This document shows positions 25,961-37,439 of a DNA stretch of 64,000 nt, piece by piece; the first letter of the stretch is position 1; each line of letters starts with the position of its first letter. The notes below the pieces were generated by a model. The model was not told the origin of the DNA, did no database searches, and saw only the letters and a program-made list of their open reading frames with translations. The DNA is taken from contig LUCM01004162.1 in NCBI GenBank assembly GCA_008360955.1, forward strand, positions 94,280 to 158,279, read 5' to 3'. This stretch comes from Fasciolopsis buskii. Lineage: Eukaryota > Platyhelminthes > Trematoda > Plagiorchiida > Fasciolidae. Both the position numbers and the translations under genes were made by a program.

Positions 25961-27420
25961 TGACTTGGGCTAATCGTTTATCTACCTTACTTTTGTATGA
26001 AGCATGTATATCATGTTATAGTATTTGTTCGTAACTGGTCCGAACGTCAAAGTCAGTCAAATGCCGTACCGCAAAAGTGAGTTTACGATTTGCATCGATA
26101 AATTCTGAACTGCGACGAAAATTGTATTAAAACTAATGCATGGTCACAATCTAAGTGCATGAAACAGTAATATTGAGTTTTGGACAGAACTCCATAAATA
26201 TTGACCTGTCATAATATGATCCATGTCGTTTTGCGATACCAGCTGTGTCGAAAAGTTGCGCTAGACAAGATCAATAGGAGAAGCTTGTAACCGTTATCTC
26301 CCAGCCGGGGGGGGAGAGTAAGACACAACACCTACTGTCAGAGTTTCTGCTCCTGCAGAAGAGAGTGGTGAGTTTGTCATAAAAGCCATCCTTCTGGATA
26401 CCACAGCCACTATCTGTTGGATTGTATGTCTAAATTACAAACAAGCTTTGACTGATAAAGCTGCCCTTCCGAACATCCACTGATCTCTGGAGTCAAACAG
26501 TCACGAACGGCTATTAACCAAGATGCAGTCTAACAGGGAAAATTCAGCTCTGTCTTACAAGACTGTTCGTACACTATACTGATTCACAGTTGTTGCATCT
26601 TTTGAGGTAAGCAGAAAATAACTAAACGAGATATCAGTAACAGTCAGCTGAATCAAACCGGTCGAATAGTGGATTCGCGTTTCACTGACGAAGTAGTTAT
26701 CAACCACCAGTGCGTTCGTTGTGAGCACTAAACACGTTTATTGATTGGCCTGCATTAGAGCGCACAAGTTAAAAGAGCGGAAATTAAAAGACTGACGAGG
26801 CTTGGAAATACATGAACTACCGGGTTGGACAACAATTACGGCACTATTTGATAACGAACGGCTGCCAGTATTGGGACTGTTGTAAAGTGGGGGCATTATG
26901 GATAGGCAAAGGGAGCAAAGAAAGACAGCAGGGAAAAGAAGACAAAGATTGAATAAAAGAGAAAGAACTTTGAGCAATGACTTACTTATGACTAATGACG
27001 CCGATCGAGGCAATGGGCAGCGCGACCCTTATTTTCCTGCGCGACGACGAATGCGGTATGAAACTTTGTACGCATGCAACTCATGGGTGGTGGTAGATGG
27101 AATGCTGCTAGGGAATTGAGTCTCTAAGTAGAACGATTAGGGTGCTCCAGTACAAAGCAAACAACAAGGCAGAGGGACGACTCGGTGGAAGCCCATCTGC
27201 TTGTGTCAATCAATATTGCCTTGAGTTTACCGACTGAGTTACCAGCTCATATCGCCTCCCAGTACGGATAACCGGAAGAGTACTTTATCTGGACTCTATC
27301 CACTGACCCCCAGGCATGAATGAACCTTCAGAAGGGAAAAAGCCGTTGTATACAGCTCTTTGGGCAGTCATCAAATGTTAAAATGTAATCTTGCAACATC
27401 AAATAAGAGTGAAACAGAAA
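23900..27420 (-). mobile_element. RTE LINE, full-order but heavily decayed copy
   Basis: The minus strand keeps the RTE order. There is a 5' region (27,420-27,010, homologous to 11.45-11.96 kb) and an endonuclease start with FRSFNLCALMQ near 26,773 (cf. GSFNVRTLMQ). The EN-RT linker lies at 25,952-25,641 (STSGNNERLLMQR...WSEKAKNF). An RT remnant has a VDDLVWLSKCMERV-like segment near 24,830, where the Tyr-Ala of YADD is replaced by a stop and Val. A C-terminal piece follows at about 24,280-24,050. Stops and frameshifts are everywhere. Unlike the 9-12 kb copy it retains the linker, and its 3' half is duplicated elsewhere in the window. Confidence 0.8.
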
Positions 27421-27529
27421 AAAGTCATGGACCAGGACCGTAGAGAACTGGAGATATTTTTAATGCAAGAACGCCATCAACTGCGACACTTAATCATATT
27501 GCCCATCTCGGCAATCTGACTCGATCTAA

Positions 27530-27840
27530 TCAAAAAGCTCATTGATTAGGATTTTCATACACTTTCGTCAAGTCATCGACTGAACACCGAGGTCTATCTT
27601 CAAGCCAATGACTTCCTCGGATAACAACGTATGCCGAAGGCGTCGATTTGGGGATGTGTAACACAAATACCAACCATATTAACCTATTTAGACTCAATGC
27701 CAGTTCGAATGAATGAGTATTACAAACCAATACTCAAAGCATAACTTTGGCAATCCTAACGCATTCAACCTACTGTCCTCTAGTAATACTGCGAAGACAT
27801 CGGTGTTCAAGCCGACATTCTTCGGACATAATTTATGAGA
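27530..27840 (-). mobile_element. RTE LINE C-terminal fragment
   Basis: The minus-strand frame reads THSFELALSLNRLIWLVFVL and LHIPKSTPSAYVVIRG, the RTE C-terminal region (normally LNRLRWLGHVLRMP). About 300 bp is very similar, in inverted orientation, to 33,340-33,620. The part around CAATACTCAAAGCATAACTT is almost identical. It lies just upstream of the longer minus-strand RTE copy. Confidence 0.75.
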
Positions 27841-27984
27841 GTCAGGGTTGCGGAAATACACACCTGAACTCAAATGAAGGCAATTTGCGAAGTATCCTCC
27901 TTACGGCTCGCATGTTTCCCAAGGGTCATTCTGTGATGACTGGGCTGTCAATACTGCACAGGGATCTAAACGAATGACACTGAA

Positions 27985-30900
27985 GTTCAGCGAACAAAAT
28001 TCACCAACAGGTCCGATCCTAATCCTTCATGAGATTTGCATGGACTTTGGTCGGTGAGCTCGGTCAAGTGGGAGGTGTTGAGCTCTCCCGTTACTGATTA
28101 CAAATTTCGCCTACCGTAGAGCTGGTATCATGACAAAGCGATGGGGTCTATAATGCATCTGAAGTCGAAACGATTTGCCATTCGTAATTTTATTTTCTAT
28201 TTGTCGGTTTTCCACAGCTGGACTCATTTCGTAATCGGTTAGATAACGCTGAGTATTAAAAGTTTAGCAGTGACAAGGAGTGGGCTCAACAAAACTGTGT
28301 TAAGTGATAATGCTATTTTATAAAAATACGAGGGGAAAGAACAGTACAGGCGTCGATATTGAACAGATATGTTGCCTACAGAGGTATTCGATACTATGGC
28401 AAATAAACATTGTCAAAATGTGCACAATTAGAAAATTATACGTAATCCAAAACGGGAATTAGTGCATTCTGAGAAATAGAGAAAGATTGTAAAAAGATGA
28501 TCGTATTTGTCCACACCCAATGAGACAATGCAACGCTAATATGAGAAGAGAAAATAAATCATCCCAAAAAGTGAATAGTCAACTGACCACTCAAGAAGAA
28601 ATATCAGGAAAAGGAGAGCAGCACGTAAGCTATGAGATTTCGGCTCCTGGGAGGGAAAATCAAACAAGAAAAGCGGCCTCCGAAAGCTGGCAGTATCCCC
28701 ACCCCCAATTTGGGAGTACACTATTGGTCAACGACTAATCAAATGGGCGTACAAGAGTGCATATATATAATTACACATATATGTATATATATATATACAT
28801 GCATATGTATATATCGTCTACTAAGTCGTCTAAATACCGGCGAAGGCTTACATCAAAGCAATTGCTGCTACGCACGGTAACATAAACCGATGCACGCACA
28901 TACACGCGTACATGTTAGGGGTTAGTGAACCAAGCCAACGAACGGAGTAGCGAAAACAGTCAGGCGGGCGGGCCGTTAGTCGCATGCACGCACAAGTTAC
29001 TGCTGCCGGTAAAAAAGATCAAACGGGATGTTTCCAGTTGTTCACACTGACCAAGGTGTGAATGAATGATCAAGTGAATTTATCTACTATGAAGCCACGA
29101 CATACCGAGATGAAAGGAAAACGACGCGTGCAGCACGCACACACGCAAGAGGACACACGTTCGCATGCAATGTGAAATCTCTTTCACGTTGTTTTTCGAT
29201 CTAACAGAACCACAAAAGATCCTCACAAAAAGGAGTAAGTGGGTCCTGGGTTGGCGAAACGGACAGAGCAGCATATAAAATTACTAAAAATCAAACGCTC
29301 GATGAAACTGAGCGGATTGTTTCAAAACTTTCCCTCCGGTACGCGGGAGTGAAAAAGCAATAACACCGGAAGGTGAATCTGAACAGGAAATTAACCGAAC
29401 AAGGCGGCGAGTGTGTATATGTGAACAAAATAGAAAAATGGTCGTTTGCTTTCCGGATGAAGATTGTGCAGTTCGAGCAACGCTTAGCATTTCGGTTAGT
29501 CTGTCCACTTATTCTAAATGGCACCTAACGAAAAGAAGATTCCCACGATGCGCCCGCTCTCATTCCCACCTCCATTATTATCATCCTCTGAGACTGTTAA
29601 AAAGACAGAGATCTATGACGGCGCCTGGGTATACCTCAGCTGAAGGGGTGACGTTCTGTGCACATGTATAAATAAGCACACAAATAGAAGCGAGTACACG
29701 GCACATTTTGAGAAGTGATTGTTGCGACTGGTTCAGCGCTTTGTTGGCGTTTAGGAACACCACCTCTTTGGATAACACCTTTGTACGTGCGTGCGTGTGT
29801 GCACCTAGAATGGCACCAAATTGAAACTAAATACAACCAAAGACCGTGTTCCGTTTTTTGATCCGCTTGTTCTCTTTGATACTTGGCTAATTACGCCGCG
29901 CTCCGGAATATCAGCAAATAGGCATACACCACTGGTCTCATCATTCGCATTCCTGCACAGACGAGAGCTTTGGGAGGAGTGGAAACTGGAGAATAAATCG
30001 ACGGTGGTCAACACTATTAACTGTTTGTTCTTCCATATAAAAAAGATTTTGTATTTTCTCTCCCGCTGTGAGTAGACTTGTTGGCTAGTAAGCAACCTTG
30101 CACAAACAGGGCGCCTGTAGAGTGGTGGCAATAATAACCATAGGAGAAGGGAAACAGTTAAGTCTTATCCGACGCCAACGTTTGCACCACACACGCAAAC
30201 AAACTACCCATTATGTAGAGATGTTACTTGGCCATTTGGGCCTGACGCGATTGGCGTCCAGCGCGGTGGACGAGGCAAGGGTGCACAAGTCGGGTTGTAT
30301 GCTTGAGGCTGAATATACATAGAACGGTTATGGCGAGGCAACAGTGCTGTTCGCTTCAACGGTGGTGGTAATAACCCGAGCCAAAATAAAATGCGTTGGA
30401 TCGGTTGGAAGGAATAGCCACAAGAAAACAAAAAATGAGAGTAGATTATCAAATTGGGTAAATAGACGACTAGACAAGAAATAGAGGCGTCACAGAGATA
30501 CTTGCGGAGCCACGTGCAACGATGAAAGGACGATTTCATCTGTTTAACTTTTTGTGGAATAGTATCAGCGAAGTCTCGAAACAATAACTTTAAACGCAAT
30601 GAGTTACAACAAAACCCAAAGGAAGTACTAGCAGGTAGGTTCATTTGTGTCCAGGATAAGCGTGCGCAACGTGATAGAAACAGATAGGTATAAACAAGCA
30701 AAACAAATATGAGCCACTGGTCAGTGGAAACGTTACTAAAATGGGACAGGTATTTGTTTCAACCTATAATCCGAGTAGAGACAATGAGGTGCGGCATTAA
30801 TCTGGAACAAATGCAGCACGCCCAATTGACATTTGACTAACTCCTTTCAAGCTGTGCCCGAAGATCAATGGAAAATAAGAAGGTTCGAAAATCCCCCATA

Positions 30901-32240
30901 TTAGCGTTGTTTGCAGAATGCATTCACCTAGATACTGTCGGAAACAAAACTGTAGACAGGTAAATTTAGGTCCGCCGATATCCAAGGAAGATCACAAATG
31001 GGCACTAAGCAGTGGGATTAAGCAATTATAATGTTCAGCATTTAAGTGAAACGGAGAAGGAAATTTTGGAACTATTCAGAAAAGATGGGCAATGCCAAAG
31101 AAATATCTAGATGATCACTCGAGATCAAAAGAATCTACTTTGATGGGAGATGACAATCTACCGTCCCAGGGCTCGTCTACTGAAACCTTATTCAGGTTCT
31201 CACCACTTTAAACCTCAGGGCCACAGTCCTCGGGTTCTATCTCCCTCCCTCCCCGTTAGTGCTGCGAACTCGTTGGGCTGAAACAAGCTTTATCCGCTCT
31301 ACCCATGCTGTATGAATGTAATAAAAGAATAGTTAAATCGGTTGCTGAAACTGTGGATTTTTGAGACCACGAGACCGATTTCTCGTACACAGATACCACA
31401 CAGAAAACAAATTCGACAATGATTAAATTTATCTGACCTCGACGACTACGAGGCTAATGCATTTTAAAGAAGCTAGTTTAGAAAGTACTTGTTCATTCTA
31501 ACGTAGAGCTGGCAGCCGAAACAAGAGAATATAATCTCAGAGCACCAAAAGCCCAAAGAACGGAACCGGGAAATCTGAGCCATAGAGTGTGCTGATGAGA
31601 ATAATCACAGAATGAAGCGATAAGTACGCTAGAGAAGTTATTATTTCAATGTGTGTATCACCGGAGTACCAACAAACGCTACAACCGAAAAAATTATTTT
31701 GACCGTTTAATTTTTTCGAAGTTGGGCAACTTCGTTCTAGTGAATTTGTAAAGCACTTCCCATTACTTTTCCCAAATCGGCGTATTCCATATCTCCTTGA
31801 AGTTGGTTGATTTCCGATAAATTGCACTCGGCCTACAGGCATCAAACTAGTTTACTTTCCTGCTCCAAGTTACGTTGACTTATTTCTGCTTTTATTTTGA
31901 ATAGGAGCAATCAACGTATTGCTGAAATGGAATGACAGCCAATCACCAAAACGACTGACCAAGCTTGGTTGCACGACGCCACAACAAGATCCACCTAATG
32001 TGAAGTGCATCACTTCGTAAGGGTCATAAAAAAATTACTCAACTTGGTCACTGTTTTAGAAAGCACGATCGGTTGTCTTGGCTCCAGAAAACAATGTGCA
32101 AAGCATGGCAAACGTGAACCCACTGCTGGGATTTTTAAGCCTTCTTCATGCAATGTACAAATCATCTTGCACGTGTCAGGCTCTTGTATGACACCACCTC
32201 GCACTGCAATGATATCTCGATTTTGGACTACGAAGCAAAG
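27985..32240. other. no gene recognised, one 165-codon frame
   Basis: Apart from the TA tract there is no recognisable transposon protein. A minus-strand frame at 30,701-30,204 ends in a Pro-rich segment (CAPLPRPPRWTPIASGPNGQ) between a GCGAACAG acceptor-like site and a GTAACA donor-like site, so a small exon is possible. Another minus frame at 30,131-29,805 contains SSFHSSQSSRLCRNANDETS and has no known match. Neither is called as a gene. Confidence 0.4.
28757..28816. repeat. (TA)n/(CATA)n tract
   Basis: Alternating TATATA and CATATG steps, low complexity. An open frame crossing it encodes Ile/Tyr/Cys runs and is not called. Confidence 0.85.
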
Positions 32241-32249
32241 GACGAAAAT

Positions 32250-33700
32250 GCTGAACTTTGGGACCCTAAACGTGTAAACTTGTTACAATGAGGTCCTGGA
32301 GGTGCATATTGTGGGAAACTGCCTATTGCGAAGTTCCTGAAGAGCATACATGTAGGAATTAGGCCATTTTCCGACCCGGTCGGAGTTATATCGCTCAAAT
32401 ATCTATCCAGGCACATCATTTACAGGCTCGCAATCTTTGTCTCGCTTGATCTGAAAACAGTATTCGACATTACCAATCATGCGGTTTTCTGGCTTTGCCT
32501 CTCATTGAAAGGATTGTCCCAGATATATTTATTTCATTTTTCCGATCGTTGTACGAGAACAGCCGAAGCCGAATGCGTACCCCTAAATCTTTCACCCAAG
32601 ATTATCACATGAAGTGGTGTTGGTTAGGACTGCCCTCTATCACTGCTTCTCACCAAGTTTGCAATTCTAATGATCATGGAGAAAGTCAAATCCTTGCGTG
32701 CGAGAGCAGCAGCGTTGACATTTACTCTGGCAGCAAATTGTTCCATCTAGAATATGCGAACAACGTTGCATTTTCGAGTGGTCACCCAGGTAAATTGTAG
32801 GTTTATTTCGATCGTCTGAGCGATAGCATAGCGACTGTATCGGAGCCGAGTTCGAACTAACGATGCGCCAGGTGAAATGTCTAATATACAATTTTATTGT
32901 TCAATAATGTGATTTCATTTGCTTGAAAACCAGTCGCGAGAAAGGTCATTTGCAATAACCGAAACTTCGACAAATTACTAGCCATTTCAGCGACGTTCCG
33001 TATTGAAAAGTGAAAGTTCACGCATAGTGTAGCTATACATGAGATGCAGTTTCCACCTTCGAGGGTTAAAATGCTATTGAGGGGAGCTGGAAAGACTCAA
33101 GTTAAACCTTATTGTTGAAGAGGAGCTGAGAGTAAATAAGTATTGTCACTCGGAGAGTTACATCTCACAGGGTTGTCGTATGTTGGATGGACTGACATCG
33201 CGCGTATAAAAAACTCGACTGCTGTTTACCGACTTAAAATAGCTGTGGAATCGGTGTGAAATCCGGTTGTCGACCAGAAGTCACTTGAACGGTAGAGTCG
33301 ATTCTGCTGCACAGGTCATAAGCATAATCACTGAGGACAGATGTGTGAAGACTGTCGGCTTGAACACCGATGTCTTCGCAGTATTACTAGAGGAGAGTAG
33401 GTTGAATGCGTTAGGATTGCCAAAGTTATGCTTTGAGTATTGGTTTGTAAAACTCATTCATTCGAACTGGCATTGAATCTAAATAGATTAATATGGTTGG
33501 TATTTGTGTTACACATCCCAAAACCGACGTCCTCGGCATACATTGTTATCCGAGGAAGAAAATGGCTGACAGATGGGTCATAGTGGACAGCCGGCAACAC
33601 GAACTTCCTTGTGTAACTGCTTACATTACCGGTTTGGAGATGACGCAAACCCTAGCGCGATATGACTAAATACTGCGGTTGGTGACAGTTTCGTATTTGA
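32250..33700 (+). mobile_element. RTE LINE, plus strand, inactivated
   Basis: A possible endonuclease start (LNFGTLNV) at about 32,250 is followed almost directly by RT sequence: SLDLKTVFDIT, WLCLSLKGLSQ, SFFRSLYENSRSRMR, then SSSVDIYSGSKLFHLEY. The catalytic box at 32,753-32,764 reads YANN, both aspartates replaced. Downstream, ARIKNSTAVYRLK-like and LEHRCLRSITR segments and LNLNRLIWLVFVLHIPK give the C-terminal domain in several frames. The endonuclease is almost entirely deleted. Its C-terminal part is inverted relative to, and closely similar to, 27.53-27.84 kb. Confidence 0.78.
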
Positions 33701-34650
33701 AGTACTAATATGATCTACGCCTTGTTATTTTCCAATGTTCCCTGGATTATTATTTGGTGCTGTAAAATAGCAATCAAAAGTGATAAAGTCGGCTAACAAC
33801 CCCAGCTATATAAACTATCAAAACCGTCTCCCCATTAAAGTGCTGGATTCCCTTGAGCCTTGCCAAATGCTGAGTGATGGTACCTATTGTCGTGCCCTTT
33901 GGTTAGGTTGCTGTGTGTCACATGCAGAAGAATTTTGGCACCATTCATGACTTCGTCCTGGCGTAGACTGGATTGCTGGTACTCAGGTCGCAGCATTCAC
34001 CTATGTACTTTTGGATAGGGATGACCTGTTTCCGTAACAACAAAAAAGTCGGCGCCATTTAGAAATGATCAGCTTGAGGAAATGATATTTATCAGGCTAA
34101 CATAACTCGCAAGCAATAATATCCACGTGCTTAGTAACTAAAATGCCTAAGTTCGATGCATGAAGTCTGGGAAGATGGATTCAACTGTGACCAGGACGGG
34201 GATCGCCCATCCTACCTAGGGAGCAGTTGATGGGGGAAAACCCATAGAAAAAGGGTGGAATATTTACAATTACAAAGCCCAACCTTCTAAAAGGACAACA
34301 CATGTCCCTCAGAGCAAGATTTAATATGCGGACGCCCTTTCATAGCCGCCTAGGTCACCAGATCTTAACCCACTTTAAAACGTACGACTATTTTAAAAGA
34401 AAAACACTAGTCGCAAACTCCCGAAATCCTCATTTTGGACAGTGCTTCGATAATATCTTAGGACGTGACTTCAGTAGTATTCATCGGCCGATTGACAGGC
34501 AGAACGCCCCCCTTCAGTAGCTGGATATTCTATACCTGTCAGCTGCTGAAATACGAGACATTGGCATATTGGTTGATTTTTTCACAGCACGTTGTTTTTT
34601 CTATTACGATTCTCGCTATAAAAATACGAATGGATATAGTGGCTGTTCGC
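33700..34650. other. no gene recognised
   Basis: Short, unrelated open frames only. Around 34,190-34,260 the sequence (GATGGGGGAAAACCCATAG) resembles repeat material, but no family could be assigned. Confidence 0.4.
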
Positions 34651-34654
34651 ACCG

Positions 34655-34872
34655 AACTCAAACATGGTAGCTCCGAATACATGCTCGACTCAGAATCGAT
34701 CGTCCCGGGTTCGTGTCTCAGTTCGGTGGATATGCACTGCTGATGATTCCTAACAAGGATGAAATAGCTTTACATTGCTTCCATGGTTTCTTAAATGTCA
34801 GTTGAGTGACGATATCACATGGTGAATTATTTCATGAAAACATTCTATATCCTACAACTAATAAATAATAAG
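34655..34872 (+). mobile_element. tRNA-derived SINE, best-preserved head
   Basis: The head has an A box TGGTAGCTCCGA (34,665-34,676) and a B box GGTTCGTGTC (34,708-34,717), spaced as in a tRNA gene. Between them TCGA-CTCAGAA-TCGA forms an anticodon-arm-like hairpin, whose 7-nt loop would present CAG. The shared body follows (GTGGATATGCACTGCTGATG, CCATGGTTTCTTAAATG, ATATCACATGGTGAATTA). An A-rich tail ends it (AATAAATAATAAGA). It lacks an acceptor stem and is a repeat, not a tRNA gene. The Leu-type ancestry is inference. Confidence 0.68.
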
Positions 34873-35539
34873 ACATTTTGATGAATGATCGCGAAGTTTC
34901 ACAAAAACCTGATACAAGAGACGTCTTCAGCATCAGTGAGCTTGTTTTAAACACAACTAAACACGGGCCGTAAGGTGGCAGTGGATTAGTGCTCGGTTCT
35001 CAATGGTTTTCTAGGAGCATGCCTGCAGTGGGTCGAAGTGAATGCACCACGATTAGATCCAAGAAACCCTGTGCAGAGATAAGCTACGCTTCCGACTGTC
35101 TTCAGCAATTCCTTGTAGAATATAAACGTAGATGAAATGATGGAGGTTTGGTTTTGTGCAAAACTCCAGGAGTCATATAAGCAATTTTCTCCCCTACTGC
35201 CTGTGGTATTAGTTTCTTTTGGTTTACTAATTCCGTGTATTTTAATTTTCTTCATGAGGTTCTGGTCGCTGAGCTCGGCGCTTAGATCGCAAACGCCTCA
35301 TCACCAGTCAAAATGTCATCGTCACTTCGACTGGTAGCGAAATGTCAGGCTCAGCGACCAGAACTTCAAGAGAACCAACACTGAGCTACGACCAACTCAA
35401 ATTTTCAATTCCATTTGCATCAACCGTACAGTAGGACTCTTTTGTTTCCATCCTCTGTACTTCAGTTAACAATCGACTAAATCGTGCAATTCTGACTCCA
35501 ATTTCTTATTGGCAGTGTGGAACGACTAGCCGTTGAATG
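34873..35539. other. no gene recognised
   Basis: Open frames on both strands are short and without motifs. A short imperfect inverted repeat around 35,258-35,365 (TTCTGGTCGCTGAGC and GCTCAGCGACCAGAA, about 90 bp apart) could form a hairpin. Confidence 0.45.
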
Positions 35540-36480
35540 ATGTTGAAATCACGCATTGCAGTGTGCTCAACTGGGCTTTGATAAATCTGATATTGATGTT
35601 AATGCTTTTCTAAGGGGAATGGAACCAGATCACTTTAACAGTCTGCATTCGGCCATTAAGCCCCTTATACCATCGGTGTGTGAACCTGTTTTGGGGCGTG
35701 AGCAGAGTACAACAATATTTTTACGGATGCTCGAAAAATTATATTCGGTCGGCTCCCGTGTGCTACATCTCATCAAGACTGGAAAGAACAGCGACTGGCT
35801 GGTTCAGAATATGAAGTCATTTGTAAGGCAGTGCTATTTTGATCGTCACCCACCTAAGACTATCAAGATCTAATGCGAAATACGCTCATTACTGTGCTAT
35901 AGTCTAATGTCACCCGAACACGACTGTTGGAACAACTTACAATTTCAAAGCCGCTAATGATATGGCTAAGCCACTGAGAGTATCTCAGAAGCGCTGAAAA
36001 CATTCCCTGCACCCCTGTTACCCTTCAAACATTAAAGGTCATCTGAACATTCATCTTGACGCCAGACCACAGAATCTAAGCTGATTACAACTACCTTATT
36101 CATGTGTCCAAAAGATCCCCATTCCAAACGCTATTTCAAGGGAGCCGTTTGTAAGGGCTATGGACAGACAGTACAGTTCTAAAGTGTAAGCAAGTCAAAA
36201 CTAGTAAAGTCATCCATAATGTCGGCCTTTACTCCATCCCAATCCTCCGTCCTGACAACAACTGCTTTTGTCCGTTTGCCCCAACAAACACTGAAATTCG
36301 GATGAGCACTGCTGAACTTCATGTCCTGATATTGGAAGCACCGACAGTCTTGTATCTCAAGAAGTCAATGAATCGCACGAATGGCCCGTTTGTCCATGTG
36401 CTAGAAACCATTACGGAAACAACAGAGCAATTACCCAATATCAAGGTGTCTCGGAAGATAAAATAAAAACGTCTGTCATG
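35540..36480 (+). mobile_element. Ty3/gypsy-like gag-protease remnant
   Basis: A plus-strand frame (35,556-35,873) reads MEPDHFNSLHSAIKPLIPS and LEKLYSVGSRV, the pattern of Ty3/gypsy gag (xGPxxFxxLxxLIxP, LxxxYSP). In about 36,100-36,200 a degraded zinc-knuckle region follows (KRYFKGAVCKGYGQT, cf. CxxCGQxGH), then SSVLTTTAFVRLPQQTLKFG. Near 36,340 comes IGSTDSLVSQEV, resembling the protease active-site strand (DTGSxxSLIS) with the catalytic triad lost. There are frame changes and stops between the pieces and no LTRs were found, so this is an internal fragment. The assignment rests on motif spacing. Confidence 0.5.
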
Positions 36481-36699
36481 TGGAATATGTTCTGAAACTC
36501 CCTGAGGTAGGATCCAAGCTATAGAAGAATCATGCGTCTTGATGGACAGCCGATGACACGGACGATGGAGCAGTATGGTGAAAATAGCACGATATTTCTT
36601 CTTTCTTTGTCCTCCACCAATGCTATCTTCTTCGTTGTTTTAGATGGGGCATGATCTGCACGCAGATTGTGCCCTGTACACAGGTGCATATATGCATGG

Positions 36700-37435
36700 A
36701 CAACAAAAGTATGGCATTAAATAGCACAGCTTGCCGCACTGTTCATTGATTTTAATGCCGCACATCATGTAAGAGCTGAAAGAATGAGCATGCTCAGTGG
36801 ACAGCGAGTTGACCTAAACGGGCGAGAAAGGAAAAGCGATTCGCCATTCTCAACACATGCAATACACAGATTACCTCTGCAAACAAGCACTTTCACTCAT
36901 TCCCGTTCGACGAAAAGTGGTAACACAATTGTCACTGCTCACAGCTTACTCCTGCATTCCTCAGTCTATAGCCAATGGTTGACAGATCCTTTCGACCCCA
37001 ATAACGAAGATGCGAGGCACTCAATTTGCCTAAGTTCGACGTGCATCTTCTCATTCCATGCCTCCAAGTCATCTGTCGACCTTTACATGGCTTGTTTTGT
37101 TCCGTGGAATAAATGGAAGATAATGGGCGATTTGGTAAACGTGTGTTCGCTATACTCGTTAGGTTTAACAAGGATAGCGATATGTAACACAATAGTCAAC
37201 CATCGCTGAATGTTTAGAATACCGTACACCTTAATGCGACCAGAAATAAGCGAACACATCGCTCGCAGCAGGCATAAATATATATTAATATGGTACCAAC
37301 GCAACAACATATAAATGGGATTATACAGAAGGTGGGTATGAGGGACTTTCCGGCTTACTCTTTCTGTGAAAGGCATATTTGGCCAGCTGAGTCAAAGTAG
37401 AGGCAAACTACAACTACTGGGAGTCGATGGATTTG
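36700..37435 (-). mobile_element. RTE LINE C-terminal/RT fragment, internally deleted
   Basis: The minus strand aligns with 23.86-25.15 kb but lacks about 670 bp between points equivalent to 24,262 and 24,935. The C-terminal part (36,772-37,140) is identical to 23,892-24,260. The rest (37,160-37,430; CGCTGAATGTTTAGAAT, GGCATATTTGGCCAGCTGA) is clearly diverged from its counterpart. It ends where the right arm of the inverted duplication begins. Confidence 0.75.
36772..37140. repeat. 369-bp tract identical to 23,892-24,260
   Basis: Partner of the identical tract on the left, in direct orientation at an offset of 12,880 bases. Left of it, GCTTGCCGCACTGTTCATTG against GCTTGCTGCGTTATCCACTA shows that the flanking homology is much lower than inside the tract. 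Confidence 0.9.
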
Positions 37436-37439
37436 TGTT

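Noticed and set aside
30870..30900. B-box-like GGTTCGAAAATCCC
   Set aside because: Isolated motif without an A box or stem pairing.
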